Shown piece by piece: positions 17,048 through 28,010 of a DNA stretch of 64,000 nt (within the stretch, counting starts at the first letter, position 1; each line of letters begins with the position of its first letter). The stretch lies in assembly GCA_963733905.1 (NCBI GenBank), contig CAVTEU010000008.1, forward strand, positions 1-64,000, given 5' to 3'. The notes beneath the pieces were generated by a model. That model did no database searches. It was not told the origin of the DNA and saw nothing but the letters and a program-made list of their open reading frames with translations. The translations under genes were made by a program, and so were the position numbers. This stretch comes from DATADW01 sp963733905. GTDB lineage: Bacteria; Actinomycetota; Acidimicrobiia; Spongiisociales; DATADW01.

Positions 17048-18112
17048 ATGACCCGGGCTACCGGCTGGAGCGGCGGGGCGTGCTGATGCATCCGGTCGCC
17101 GACGACCCCATCCAGCAATGGGGCGTGCTCAACCCGGCTGCCGCCCGAGATCGACAAGGCGACCTCTGGATCTTTCCCCGCCTCGTCGCCGAGCAGAACT
17201 TCTCCCGGATCGGACGAGCCAGGGTCCGCTTCGACGCCTCGGGCGACCCGGTGGGAACGGACCCGCCGAGCATCGTGCTCGAGCCCACCGAGATTTGGGA
17301 GAACAACTCGCGGACCGCCGGCGTCGAGGACCCCCGGATCACCTGGATCCCAACCCTCGACCGGTACGTGATGACGTACACCGCATACGGGCCGCTCGGG
17401 CCTCGAATCGGCTTGGCGCTCTCCGCCGATCTGGAGCACTGGGAGCGTCTCGGGCCGCTGCGGTTCGATTACGAGCCTGGCTTGGGGACCGATATCGGTC
17501 TCTACCCAAACAAGGACGCCATGTGGTTTCCCGAACCGGTCACCGCGCCGGACGGATCCTCCGCCTACGCCATCATCCACCGACCGGACTGGGATCTGTC
17601 CGAGTACGGCCTCCTCGGCTACTCGGCCCCGCCCACCGGGGTCGACCGACCCCCGGCCCGGCATCTGGGTGTCCTTCGCCGAGGCGGAACGGGTCGGCGA
17701 GGACGTCGCCAGCCTGGTCAGGGTGGGCCAACACCGCCAGGTGGCCACCAGCGAGCAGCCATGGGAGTTGATCAAGATCGGCGGCGGTACCCCACCGATC
17801 CGCACCCCCGGCGGCTGGCTCACGCTGTACCACGGTGTTGCCGGCATCTACGAGCCAGGCAAGGACCAGCAGCAAAGGCTTCATTACGCGGCAGGGGTGA
17901 TGGTGCACGACAGCGAGGACGTCACCCGGCTTCTCTACCGCTCGACCGAGCCTCTCCTCGAGGCGGAGACCAACGAGGAACAGGAGGGGATCGTGCCCAA
18001 TGTCGTGTTCCCCACCGGGATCGACGACCGGGGCGAGGGTCGGGCGGACGTCTTCTACGGCATGGCCGACAGCCGGATCGGCTGGGCCCGGCTCACCTAC
18101 CCATCTGCCTGA
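17048..18112 (+). CDS. GH130 glycoside phosphorylase/hydrolase, beta-mannoside type (frameshifted)
   Basis: Glycoside hydrolase family 130 acts on beta-mannosides, mostly by phosphorolysis giving mannose 1-phosphate. Family features seen: G-V-L-N-P-A-A near the start, L-W-I-F-P-R-L-V-A, the V-E-D-P-R-I-T strand containing the catalytic-site Asp, Y-V-M-T-Y-T-A, N-K-D-A-M-W-F-P-E, G-G-G-T-P-P-I-R-T-P-G-G-W-L-T-L-Y-H-G and V-P-N-V-V-F-P-T-G at the end. The family N terminus (YRLERRGVLMHP) is in frame from about 17060; the in-frame ATG is 17086, so the true start needs an extra base. A second shift lies near 17645. It directly follows the sugar permeases, so its substrate is probably the imported oligosaccharide. 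Confidence 0.78.
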
Positions 18113-18130
18113 GTCCCATCGTGCAGCCCG

Positions 18131-19612
18131 GTGTTCTGCTTCGACCAGAAGTGCTGCCAGGAGATCTCCGATCGGGTGGAGGTCCCGACCTACGACCGTT
18201 CCCGGTTGCGACGAAGCATCGTCCACATCGGTGTGGGGGGTTTCCACCGCTCCCATCTCGGCTCGTATGTCGATGACCTGTGCCGGGCCGGCCACCGGGA
18301 CTGGTCGATCGTCGGCAGCGGAGTGCTTCCGGGCGATGCCGCCATGGCGTCGGCGCTCGGCGGCCAGCAATGCTTGTACAGCCTCATTCTGCGCGGCCCG
18401 ATCTGACTCAGGTGCGCATCGTCGGCAGCATCGTCGACTACATCCACGCTCACCCCAGCCCCGACCGACTGGTGGAGCGGATTTCGGATCCGGACACCCA
18501 GATCGTGTCGCTCACCGTCACCGAGGGCGGCTATCCAATCGAGGAGGGTCGGTACGACCCCGGATCACCCATGGCGGGGAGAGGCTTCCGCCTTCGGCAT
18601 CCTGGCCGCCGGTCTCGCCCTCCGGCGGGTGCGCAACGCGGGTCCGCTGAGCGTCGTCAGCTGCGACAACATCGTCTCCAACGGCGACGTGGCCCGGACC
18701 GCCACCCTGGGCGAGGCCGAGAGCGTCGATCCCGCTCTGGCGGCGTGGGTCGAGGGGGAGGTCGGCTTCCCCAACAGCATGGTCGACCGGATCACTCCGG
18801 CCACGACCGACGCCGACCGCGAATGGCTGCTCACCGAGACCGGCGTCATTGATGCTTGGCCGGTGGTGGCCGAGCCCTTTCGGCAATGGGTGATCGAGGA
18901 CACCTTCGCCGCAGGACGGCCGCCGCTGGAGGACTTGGACGTCGTGGTGACCACGGACGTCGAGCCCTACGAGCAGATGAAGCTTCGCCTCCTCAACGGC
19001 AGCCATTCCGTGCTCGCCTATCTGGCGGCGCTCCGCGGATTCGACCAGGTGCACACCGCCATGGCGGACCCGCTCCTCCGTCGCTTTGTCCGGGCGTTCC
19101 TCGACCGTGAGGCGGGCTCCGACGCTTCCGCCGTGCCCGGGCATCGATGTCGAGGACTACAAGACGACGATTATCGGGCGCTTCTCGAACCGGCGATCGC
19201 CGACCAGATCCCGCGGCTGTGCCGCGACGGCTCCGCCAAGCTCCCCAAGTTCGTGCTGCCAACGCTCCGCGACCAGCTTCGGCGTGGCGGCCCGATCGGT
19301 CTGAGTGCTCTCGCCCTCGCCGGCTGGTGCCAGTACCTCGTTGGCGTTGCAGATGACGGATCGGCGATCGAGCCTGCAGACGACCCGCATCTCGAGACGG
19401 CACGCCAACACGCTCGGGCCTCGCTCTCGGACCCGGCCCGGTTTCTCGACTTCCGGGCGGTGTTCGACGACGACCTGGCAAGGAATCGGCGCCTCATCGC
19501 AGCCTTCTCCGAAGCTCTCACTTCGATCCGAAACATGGGGACCCAGTCCGCACTCGAGAGCGCCCTGCACGGCCGCTGGGGCGCTCCCGAGATCGGCGGG
19601 CGGAATCGCTGA
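18131..19612 (+). CDS. Mannitol dehydrogenase-family (polyol/fructuronate) oxidoreductase (several frameshifts)
   Basis: Long-chain NAD(P)-dependent polyol dehydrogenase family (mannitol 2-dehydrogenase, fructuronate and tagaturonate reductases). The nucleotide-binding motif I-V-H-I-G-V-G-G-F-H-R-S-H is near residue 30. The C-terminal domain carries V-S-C-D-N-I, K-L-R-L-L-N-G-S-H-S (catalytic Lys of the family) and K-L-P-K-F-V-L-P-T. Shifts occur near 18400, 18580 and 19130. It follows GH130 by 18 bases in the same direction, so it probably processes a product of that pathway. Which sugar cannot be told. Confidence 0.8.
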
Positions 19613-19687
19613 TTGGAAACGAAGGTCAATTCGGTTGTGGGAGCGGGCGCTGATTTGGGTTCTGGATCCATAGCTCGCCCGAGTGCG

Positions 19688-20970
19688 CTAACCGAACGCC
19701 CGGTGCAGGAAGGCGGCCATTTCTTCGCGGGTCACCGGCTGCGTGCGGGCAGAACCTCTTTCCGTCTGCGTCGCAACCCTTGGTGATCCCGGCGGCTGCC
19801 AGGGCGTTGATGTTGGGCTCGTGGGGCCCCGAAGTGTCGCCGAAGACGTCTCCGGGGATCGGCTCGAGCCCGAGCGCCCTGGCGAGAAACGACGCCATCT
19901 GACCGCGGCTGACAGAGTCGTCGGGACAGAAGATCCTGTCGCCGCAGCCGTTGCTGATTCCGGCCTCTGCCAACCGGTCGATGTTGTCCTCGTGGGCGTT
20001 GTGCCCATCGTCCTTGAAGTAGCTGCGGCCGGCCTTTGGGAGCTGGAGAGCGCGGCTCAGGAAGCTCGCCATCTGGCCCCGGATGACCAGGTCGTCGGGA
20101 CAGAACAGCGTGCCCTCGAGGTTGCAGCCGAGGGTGATGCCCTGCTCCTTGACCCAGGCAATGTCCTCGGTGAACGTGCCGCTGCTGGGAACGTCGGCGA
20201 AGGGCCCCGGGGGCATCGGCGATACCCCGCACTGGGGAAGGGCTCGGAACAGGTAGTCGTCGTAATGCTCCGCGAGGAAGAGCCGGACCGCCTCGATCGT
20301 CTGCGACTTCCCCTCGGAATTGTGCAGGATGATGATGTCACCGTTCTGCATCTTCTCGAGATCGGCGAGGATCGACTCCACCCCCGGCAGTTGCCAGTCG
20401 TATGGGTCGATGGTCCACGTCCATTCCCGCATGCCGAGGGCGGCGCCGTCGGCCCGGACCGAGTCGCTGGTGGCGCCGAACGGCGGTCGGTAACACCCGA
20501 TCCCGATATCGAGTTCCACCCGGTCGTTCACGAACTGGTTGAGCTGTTCGAACTGGCTCCATCGTTCTGACGAGCTCATCCCTGTCATCAAAGAGTGGTG
20601 GCAGGTGTGGTTCCCGATGGCGTGCCCTTCGTCGATGATGCGCTGCATCACCCCGGAGATCGGTTCCTTGCAATTCACGAAGAAGGTGACCCCGGCGTCC
20701 GGATAATTGGCGAGCACATCGAGCAACACCGGCGTCAGGCTCGAATTTCCATCGTCGAACGACAGGAACAGGTTCGGTTTGGAGCCGATCGTCTCTGTGA
20801 CCCGGCTGTTCTCGGGCAGGAAGTTCTGGGGAACCATCGGCAGAGGGCCGAAACAGGTCTCGATCCTCTTCCTGGTAAACCCTGTCGTCATCGGGTGTGG
20901 CTGCCGGCTGCGGTGTCACCGTCACCAGGACCGTGAGCACCAACATCAGCGCCAAGATATGAGTGTTCAA
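19688..20970 (-). CDS. SLH-anchored polysaccharide deacetylase (NodB domain plus three SLH repeats; two frameshifts)
   Basis: An exported carbohydrate esterase of family 4. An N-terminal signal (LALMLVLTVLVTVTPQPAAT) is read from 20970 and joins the main frame near 20880. The NodB domain has motif 1 F-L-S-F-D-D-G, motif 2 N-H-T-C-H-H and motif 3 R-P-P-F-G-A, which supply the metal ligands. Three SLH repeats follow (F-A-D-V-P-S-S-G-T-F, Y-F-K-D-D-G-H-N-A-H-E, V-F-G-D-T-S-G-P-H-E), the last ending after a shift near 19740 in E-M-A-A-F-L-H-R-A-F-G. It is predicted to deacetylate cell-wall or exopolysaccharide amino sugars on the surface. Confidence 0.83.
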
Positions 20971-21119
20971 CGCCCCCTCCGGACGCTCCCAAAGCTAGGC
21001 CTTTCCTCACCGCCTGTAGAGGATGCTGTCGCGCCGGCCCTTCTCGAGCTGCCCGACGACTCGGAAGAACGGGGTGCTGCCGCGCTGATCGATAGCTTCC
21101 CCAGCAGGGCTGGCTCCCT

Positions 21120-22216
21120 TCAATCGTCGAAGGTGTGCTGAGCGAGACCGAGAGGCAGGAGCGGAGCGGGGGCACAACTGGTGGTGAGATCCACCCTTTG
21201 CCCGGTCTCGGCTGAGTCGATCGATGCCGTCATCATCTCCAGCACATGCAGCGCCAGCACATCGGAAGCCCGGTGTGCTCGTCCGCTGCCCATCGCCCAC
21301 AGCATGTCCGCCGCTCCGATGCCCCGGCGCAACGGCAGATGCGTCGACCGCAGAGGGAGGTCCCGCCACTGCTTCGAGCCGACTGCCCGTATCCGCACCG
21401 GGCCGCCGAAGGTGTTGGGGTCGGGCACGGCCAGCGTCGCCTCGGTGCCGTAGATCTCGAGATTGCGGTATTGGGTCGCCGCCACATCGAAGCTGGTGAC
21501 GAGGGTGGCGATCGCACCGGATGCGAACTCGACGATGGTGCTGACGTGGGTGGGTGCCTCAACACGGATCATGACGCCGCGGCGCGGTTCCGAGAGGATC
21601 GGACGCTCCGCACGGGTGATCCGCGCCGCAGCGCTCACCCGTCGTGCGGGCCCGAGCAGCTGGACGAGGGCGGTGAGGTAGTAGGGACCCATGTCCAGCA
21701 GGGGTCCGGCGCCCAGTTGATAGAAGCTCCCTGGATCGGGATGCCAGTGCTCGGGACCCGGCCCGAGGATGAAGCCGTTCGCCGCCACCGGCTCCCCGAT
21801 CAGACCCCGTTCGACGATGTCGCGGCAGGTCTGCAGGCCGGGGCCGAGGAAAGTGTCCGGGGCGCAACCGAGCCGGAGCCCACTCTCCGCGGCGGCATCC
21901 ACCAGCGTCTTGCCTCGATGAAGTCGACACCGAGCGGCTTCTCGCTGAAGACCGCCTTTCCCGCCTTCAGCGCCGCCCCGGTCACGGCGCCATGGGCCTT
22001 GGGAGGGGTGAGGTTGATCACTGCGTCGATTTCGTCATCGGCAAGGAGCGCGTCGAGCGGAGCTACCCGGGGAATGTCATAGCTCGCCGCCAACTCGGCG
22101 GCTCGTTCGGGCACGCTGTCCGAACAGGCCACCAAATCGATGAAGTCGATCTCGTTGAGGGTCGTGGCGTATGTCGGCGCGATGACGCCACATCCGATGA
22201 TCCCGACACGTTTCAT
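21120..22216 (-). CDS. Gfo/Idh/MocA-family sugar oxidoreductase (one frameshift)
   Basis: NAD(P)-dependent dehydrogenase of about 365 residues. The Rossmann start V-G-I-I-G-C-G-V-I-A-P-T-Y, then D-A-V-I-N-L-T-P-P-K-A-H and the catalytic-site motif E-K-P-L-G-V-D are clear. The C-terminal alpha/beta domain has G-P-L-L-D-M-G-P-Y-Y. A shift lies near 21910. The start overlaps the stop of the TIM-barrel gene by four bases (22213-22216), so the two are one operon, a common pair in sugar or inositol catabolism. Confidence 0.87.
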
Positions 22217-22971
22217 TGGCGCGCCTGAGACAGGCCCCCGTCCACCAGGAAGTGATAGCTGCGCTCCACAGCCTCGAACATGTCGGTGTCACACCGATCG
22301 AGCTCGACGATGTGCCATGCCACCGCCGGATTGGCGGCGAGGATCGGCGGCATGTCGAGAGCACCTTCCCCGACCGCCACCATGGCGCTCTCCGGGTGGT
22401 CGGCGGGACCGTCCTTGACGTGGAGCATTCGGACCCGGTCACCAAGGTCGGCGACCAGCCGAGCCGGGTCGACACCCCCGACACGGGCCCAGTACACATC
22501 CACCTCGCAAAGGACGCTCGGGTCGAGGTGCTCGACGAGGTGGAGCAGCGCCGGCCGCCCGTCGATCGGCGTCATCTCCCAGTGATGGTTGTGGTAGCCG
22601 AGCTCTCCTCCCATTGCCCTGACCCGCTGGTTCGCCTGGTTGATTGTCTCGGCTGTGCGCCGGACCGCGTCTAGATCGACGAAGCCTTCCGGGGGCAGCG
22701 CCGGGATTATGAAGGTGGTGGCACCCGCCCTCTGATGGGCCTCGAGATCGGCTTCGTATGTGTCGTCGTCCCTGAACCCGACGTGAGCGCTGCACAGGCG
22801 TAAGCCTGAGTCGGCCAGCATTGCGGCCACCGCCTCCGGTCGACGACCAAACAGGCCGGCCGACTCGACGGCGACGAACCCGATCGTCCCAAGCCGCGCC
22901 AGCATCCCCTCCGGATCCCGTGTCGCCATGTCTCGCAGCGTGTAGAGCTGCACCCCGATCTGGGCCTGCAA
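22213..22971 (-). CDS. Sugar phosphate isomerase/epimerase-like TIM-barrel protein
   Basis: A 252-residue xylose-isomerase-like TIM barrel (AP endonuclease 2 family; IolE/Hyi/TIM type). Typical segments are I-G-V-Q-L-Y-T-L-R-D, L-G-Y-H-N-H-H-W-E with metal-side His/Glu, C-E-V-D-V-Y-W, H-V-K-D-G and H-I-V-E-L-D. It is co-transcribed with the Gfo/Idh/MocA gene. Specific substrate unknown; an isomerase or dehydratase step on a keto-sugar is likely. The frame is intact. Confidence 0.85.
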   Translation of the reverse strand: MQAQIGVQLYTLRDMATRDPEGMLARLGTIGFVAVESAGLFGRRPEAVAAMLADSGLRLCSAHVGFRDDDTYEADLEAHQRAGATTFIIPALPPEGFVDLDAVRRTAETINQANQRVRAMGGELGYHNHHWEMTPIDGRPALLHLVEHLDPSVLCEVDVYWARVGGVDPARLVADLGDRVRMLHVKDGPADHPESAMVAVGEGALDMPPILAANPAVAWHIVELDRCDTDMFEAVERSYHFLVDGGLSQARQ

Positions 22972-23080
22972 CGAATCTCCTTGGACTTACCGGCCGACAG
23001 CGCGGGGCGATGGGCCAGCGAACATTGTGCCACGCCGCCTCGGCGCGACGCTTGGAGGTGTCTCGAGGGCGACCGATTAC

Positions 23081-26000
23081 TCAGGGAAGCTCCGCGCCTG
23101 GGAGTCGCGCTGATTGGGATCCCTCCAACTTCAACACGTCCCGAGCCAAGGTGAGGTCGTGCTCATCGTGCCCCTCCGTGAAGCTGGCGTATAGCTCAGC
23201 GAGCTCGGCGCTGCCATCGGGGAACCGGCCCAGCTCCCGGCGGAGACCGACCAGCCGGGTCAGCGCCTTGCAGTTCGATGAGGTGAAGCCCTGCGGCTCG
23301 TGCGGCCTGGATCCCCTCTTCGTAGGCCGCCTCGGCCCCGGCGAGGTCCGGTGGTGACAGCATTCGGAGGAAGTCGCCCTTGAACGCGAGGAAATCGGGT
23401 GGAGCCGTCGCATAGGGCGCTCCAATCTCTATCGCTTCATTGATCAAGACGAGAGCCTGCTCGGGCCGACCAGCCAAGGCGTGGGTCAGGCTTCTGACCG
23501 CGAGCAATTGGGGCCAGAACACCGGCGGTGTCGTCAGTCCCTGATAGAGGTCGATCGCGGTTTCGGTCATCGCCAGACCTTCATCGGTCCTGCCCAGGGC
23601 GGTCAGCGACACCCCCTCGAGGACCGTGGCGAGCGTCCTCCACACCACGTAGTCGTTGTCCTCCGCCACCACCGCAAGCTCGTGTGCCCTTTGCGCACAC
23701 TCGTCGAAACGGCTCCTAAACAGGGCGAGGAGGCCATTGTGATAGAGGGCAAAGGCCATGCTGTAGGGATGGTCGATGTCCCGGGCAATCTCGAGCGCCT
23801 CGGTGAGCCGGGCCACAGATCGCTCCAGAGCACCGCATTGCCACAGGATGAGGCCCGATGCGACCCGAGCCGATACGCCTGTATTGGGCCCGAGCCGAAA
23901 TCGAGTCGAGCCGTGGACCCGAGGATCGTGGAGCTCGATGGCACGGTCGAGATGGGGTAGACCTGTTTCGAGATCACCGCTGAAGCTGGTGGCTGCTCCA
24001 TAGACGTAGTGGCCCTCGATCCGTATCGAGTCGTCACTCTCAGCTCTCCCCCAGATCGAGCAGCCGTTGCCCGTACACGGCGCCTTGCTCGAAGTTGGCC
24101 ACGCCCATGTAGTAGGTGGCAAGGGCGCGTAGCACCGGATACTGCTGTGCCGCCGTTCCTGCGGTCTGCGAAATCGCCAGGGCTGTCTTGAACGCTTCCT
24201 CGACTTCCACGCCGTAGCCATGCACCGCCATCGAGGCGCGGGCCAGACTGGTGCGCAGGGCCAAGCTCCTGGGCGGCGAGCTCCGGTGAGTGGCCGGCCG
24301 CATCCAGCACGTCGAGCGCATCGGTGGCGAGCTCCATGGCGGCGTGATACCAACCCTTGGCCTCATGGAGCGCCCACAGTCCGTCGACGAGATCGAACAC
24401 CTGCTCCAGATCGGCCCGGTCGACCCAGTAACGCCAGGCGGTCCTCACGTTGCCGATCTCCAATTCGAGGTCGGCCAGGGCGGCCTTGCGTCCGGCGCCA
24501 CGGAGACGCTCATGCAGCCGGCGGCCGAATTCTGAGAAGTGGAGGGCGTGGGCCCGGCGCACCGCCTCGTCCCGCGTCGGGATTGTCGGCGAGCCGGGCT
24601 TCGGCGTACTCCTTGATCGTCAGCAACATGGAGAAGCGCTGCGAGCCCTCTCTCTCCTCGGCTCGGACCAGGCTCTTGTCCACCAGCGAGCTGATGGAGT
24701 CGACGACCGGAATCCGCTCCGAGGGCGGCGGCGGCCACCGCCTCCAATGTCGGGAGGTCGGCCGTCGTGAACACCGACATCAGTTCGAAAGACTGAGCTC
24801 TCGCTGTCGTCGAGCAGCTCATAGCTCCACCCGATCGCTGCCCACAGGGTGCGCTGCCTGTCAGGGAGGTCCCGTCCCCCGCTGCCCAGGACATCGAGCC
24901 GGTCGCGGAGACGGTCGAGCAGGTCGGATGGCGTGAACACGTTGAGCCGGGCGGCAGCCAGCTCGATCGCCAGGGGCAGACCATCGAGACGAAGACAGAT
25001 CTCGGCGACATCAGTGGCGTTCTCATCGGTGACGGCGAATGCGGGACGCACCGCCCGGGCTCGCTCGCTGAAGAGTTGGACCGCTTCGGACTCGGCGATA
25101 TGAAGCCGTCGAGTCCTTGGGATGGGGCAACCCGAGCGCAGGGACGGGAAAGACGTGCTCGGCCCTGACCCGAAGGGTCTCCCGGCTCGTCACGATGATC
25201 TTGAGATCGGGCGCCGCCTGGAGCAGCTCGGATACGCCGACTGCCGCCGCGGTCACCTGCTCGAAGTTGTCGAGGACCAGGAGCATCTGGCTGTCTCGGA
25301 GCCGTGATTTCAGGATCTGGAGCGGATCGCCCCCTCCTGAAAGCGGGAGGTTGAGCGCCCTGACCACCGCCTCGAAGGCGGCATTCGGATCACGCTCGGC
25401 CGACAAGTCGACGAAGAAGACTCCGTCTCGAAAGTGGTCCATCTGCTCGGCGGCGACCTGCAGCCCGAGACGTGTCTTGCCCGCTCCGCCAGGTCCGGCG
25501 ATGGTCAACAACCTCGTGCTCCTGGACTCCAGCATCACCTTGATCGCCGCCAGCTCGTCGGCTCGTCCCAGGAACTCGGTGGTCTGCTGCGGGAAGTTGT
25601 GCGGCCTTGCCTCGAGAGTGAGTAGCGGTGGAAACTCGGACTCGAGACCGTCCTGGACCAGTTGGTAGAGGTGCTCGGGCAGGGTCAGGTCCTTGAGACG
25701 GTGTGCGCCAAGGTCACGCAATTGGGCGCCCTGGGGGAGCCGATCCTCGGCGAGCCTGGCGGCGATTGCGGATAGCAACACCTGTCCGCCGTGACCGGCG
25801 GCCATGATGCGGGCAGTCCGGTTCATCACCGGCCCGAAGTGGTCACCATCACGGTCGTCCGTTTCACCGGTATGGACCCCCATCCGTACCCGCAGGGGTC
25901 CCGTGGCCCCCCATGCCTCGGAGCCGAGAGACTTCTGCGCCTGAGTCGGCGGCGCCCAGGCCGTCGACCACCGAGTCGAAGACTGCGATCATGCCGTCGC

Positions 26001-26149
26001 CAGTGGTCTTCAGCACTCGCCCTCCGGACCGCTCCACCGCGTGCGCGGAGGATCGAGTCGTGTCGAGCCAGCGCCGCCGCCATCTGATCGGGGTGCTCCT
26101 CCCAGAGGCGCGTGCTCGCTTCGATGTCGGTGAACAGAAACGCCTGCAT
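23081..26149 (-). CDS. Cyclase-like domain / AAA ATPase / TPR regulator (many frameshifts)
   Basis: Reconstructed length about 1020 residues. The N terminus is a class III adenylate/guanylate cyclase domain (F-L-F-T-D-I-E-A-S-T-R, K-T-T-G-D-G-M-I-A-V-F: both metal-binding Asp present; G-V-H-T-G-E, P-V-M-N-R-T-A-R-I). A P-loop ATPase follows with Walker A G-P-G-G-A-G-K-T and Walker B M-L-L-V-L-D-N-F, then the L-P-L-A-I-E-L-A-A-A-R-L motif of NB-ARC/AfsR-type STAND proteins. The rest is helical TPR-like repeats. At least five shifts. No C-terminal HTH was seen, so the output may be nucleotide synthesis or protein interaction. Related in layout to 29659. Confidence 0.75.
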
Positions 26150-26496
26150 CTGGCCTTCCGTCGCAATGTGCCTCGCAAGCGATCGGTTCCGACCGTGCCG
26201 GGAAGGAGGTGGAACTCAGAAGGCTAAGCCAACAGATTTGTACCAGGGCGGTACCCGAGCGCAATGACTCCTATTTGCAGCCTCGGCGAGGTCTGGAGTG
26301 GCAGCGCCTGACGAGATCGTCGACTCGATCTCGGAAGGGTCAGCCTCCCTGGCCGCACGGCGCGCACGACGCTGGGCACACAAACCGCATTCGGTAGCAT
26401 CCGCCCGGTCGTGGTGGACCGACATCTGCCCCCAGATTCACCCGGCGTCGATCAACGGGCTGGTGCGGGGTTCGTGACGGCCGCGCCGTCCTCATC

Positions 26497-27864
26497 GTGA
26501 AAGACTCCACCAGGGAACCGGACCAAGTGGGAGCCGGAACGAGCCCACCCGACCAAAGCCCGGCGGACGATTCACAATCGCACGAGGAGGCCCTGCAACA
26601 GTTCCTGCTCTACCTTGGGAGCGGTCTAACGGTCGCCGGTGGGGCAGTCAACGAGATCGAGGATCACCTCCTGGGCCGTGGCCTCCGCCTACGGGGCTCC
26701 GGAGGCGAGGTTCGCGGTTCTCCCCACCTTCATCTTCGTCGCACTCGATCCAAACCGACCAGCGACGCTCGAGCCGACCTTTCAGCTACGGGGGGCACTC
26801 CGTCTCGACCAAACCTCGAAGCTCTACGACATCCTGAAGCGAGCCAGGCGAGCAGAGATCGAGCCCGCCGAGGGTATCCAGGAGGTCCAAGCGACTCTGT
26901 CGAGCCGTCCCCGCTATTCCCTGCCTCTGACGCTATTTGGGCACGTGTTGTTGACGGTCGGGCTGTGCCTCATATTGCAGCCGACCGGTGCGGACCTTGC
27001 TCTGGCCGCCTTCTTCGGGGCGCTCGTAGGTGTCCTCAAGCTGGTGGGCGGCAGGTGGGCGCGGGCTCAAACCTGTCATGCCGATCGCCGCCGCATTCAT
27101 CGTCTCGGCCCTCACCTTCGCGCTGGCCAACGAAGGCTGGGGCAGTGCGAACCTGCGGACGATGATTGCCCCACTCGTAACGTTCCTGCCCGGCGCCGCG
27201 CTCACCATGTCTGTCATCGAGCTGTCGTCCGGGCAATTGGTCACTGGTGCGAGTCGCCTTGTCTCCGGGAGCTCTGCAACTCGTCCTACTTGCTGCAGGA
27301 ATCCTGGTTGCGGCCGAGCTAGTGGGGCTGCCATCAGCTGGGCTTGTCGACACACCTCAGAACACATTCGGATGGTGGGCGCCGTGGCTCGGTGCGATCG
27401 TGTTCGGAGTCGGGGTGGCGGCCTACTACTCGCCGCCCCGCAGGTCCCTGCCAGGGCTGTTTCTGGTGCTCCTCGTCGCCTTTGTCGGACAACAGGTGGG
27501 AAACCAGCTCGGCGGTGGATTCGTCGGCGGCTTCCTTGGGGCCCTAGCCATGACACCGGTGGCGCGCCTCGTCGAGAACACCCATTTCGGGCCCCCGGCT
27601 CTGGTCTCGTTTCTTCCCGGGTTCTGGCTGCTCGTGCCAGGAGCGCTCGGGGTGATTGGCGTGACCGAATACCTCAGCGACAACCCGGTTTCCGGACTCG
27701 AGGACTTCCTGAGCACCGTCGGCGCCATGATCGCAATCGCCGTAGGCGTCCTCTGCGGCTATCTGCTCGTGGACACGGTTGCCCCGCTCTACCGGAAAAC
27801 GCTGGGGCGCGCCTTTCGACCGACCGGGCCCACCATAGAAAGGAGTGCCGGGAGAAGGATTTGA
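26497..27864 (+). CDS. Threonine/serine exporter family membrane protein (ThrE; several frameshifts)
   Basis: About 455 residues. The N-terminal DUF1212 part contains A-S-A-Y-G-A-P-E-A-R-F-A-V-L-P-T and is followed by ten predicted hydrophobic segments, ending F-L-S-T-V-G-A-M-I-A-I-A-V-G-V-L. This matches the one-gene ThrE exporter of Corynebacterium, which excretes threonine and serine. The GTG at 26497 is the first start in frame. Shifts near 26680, 27055 and 27245. Its last 19 bases overlap the 3' end of tRNA-Tyr on the other strand. Confidence 0.85.
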
Positions 27865-27927
27865 ACCTCCGAAGGCTGAGCCGGCAGATTTACAGTCTGC
27901 TCCCTTTGGCCGCTTGGGTATCCCGGC
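27846..27927 (-). tRNA. tRNA-Tyr (GTA)
   Basis: Class II tRNA with a long variable arm (CCGGCTCAGCCTTCGG), acceptor GCCGGGA/TCCCGGC, T arm GGAGGTTCAAATCCTTC and anticodon loop CTGTAAA giving GTA. Discriminator A. It overlaps the end of the exporter gene on the other strand. Confidence 0.95.
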
Positions 27928-28010
27928 AGGGGTCGACAGGTTAGCGAGAGGCACCAACGAGCCTGTTGGACAGGCGTGCTCCAAGATGGTCCGTGGCTAG
28001 CTTGCCCCGA

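Noticed and set aside
26216..26425. Small minus-strand frame of 69 codons with a C-x-x-C motif
   Set aside because: No ribosome site or family match was found, and it lies in the divergent gap between the cyclase gene and the exporter; left as noncoding.
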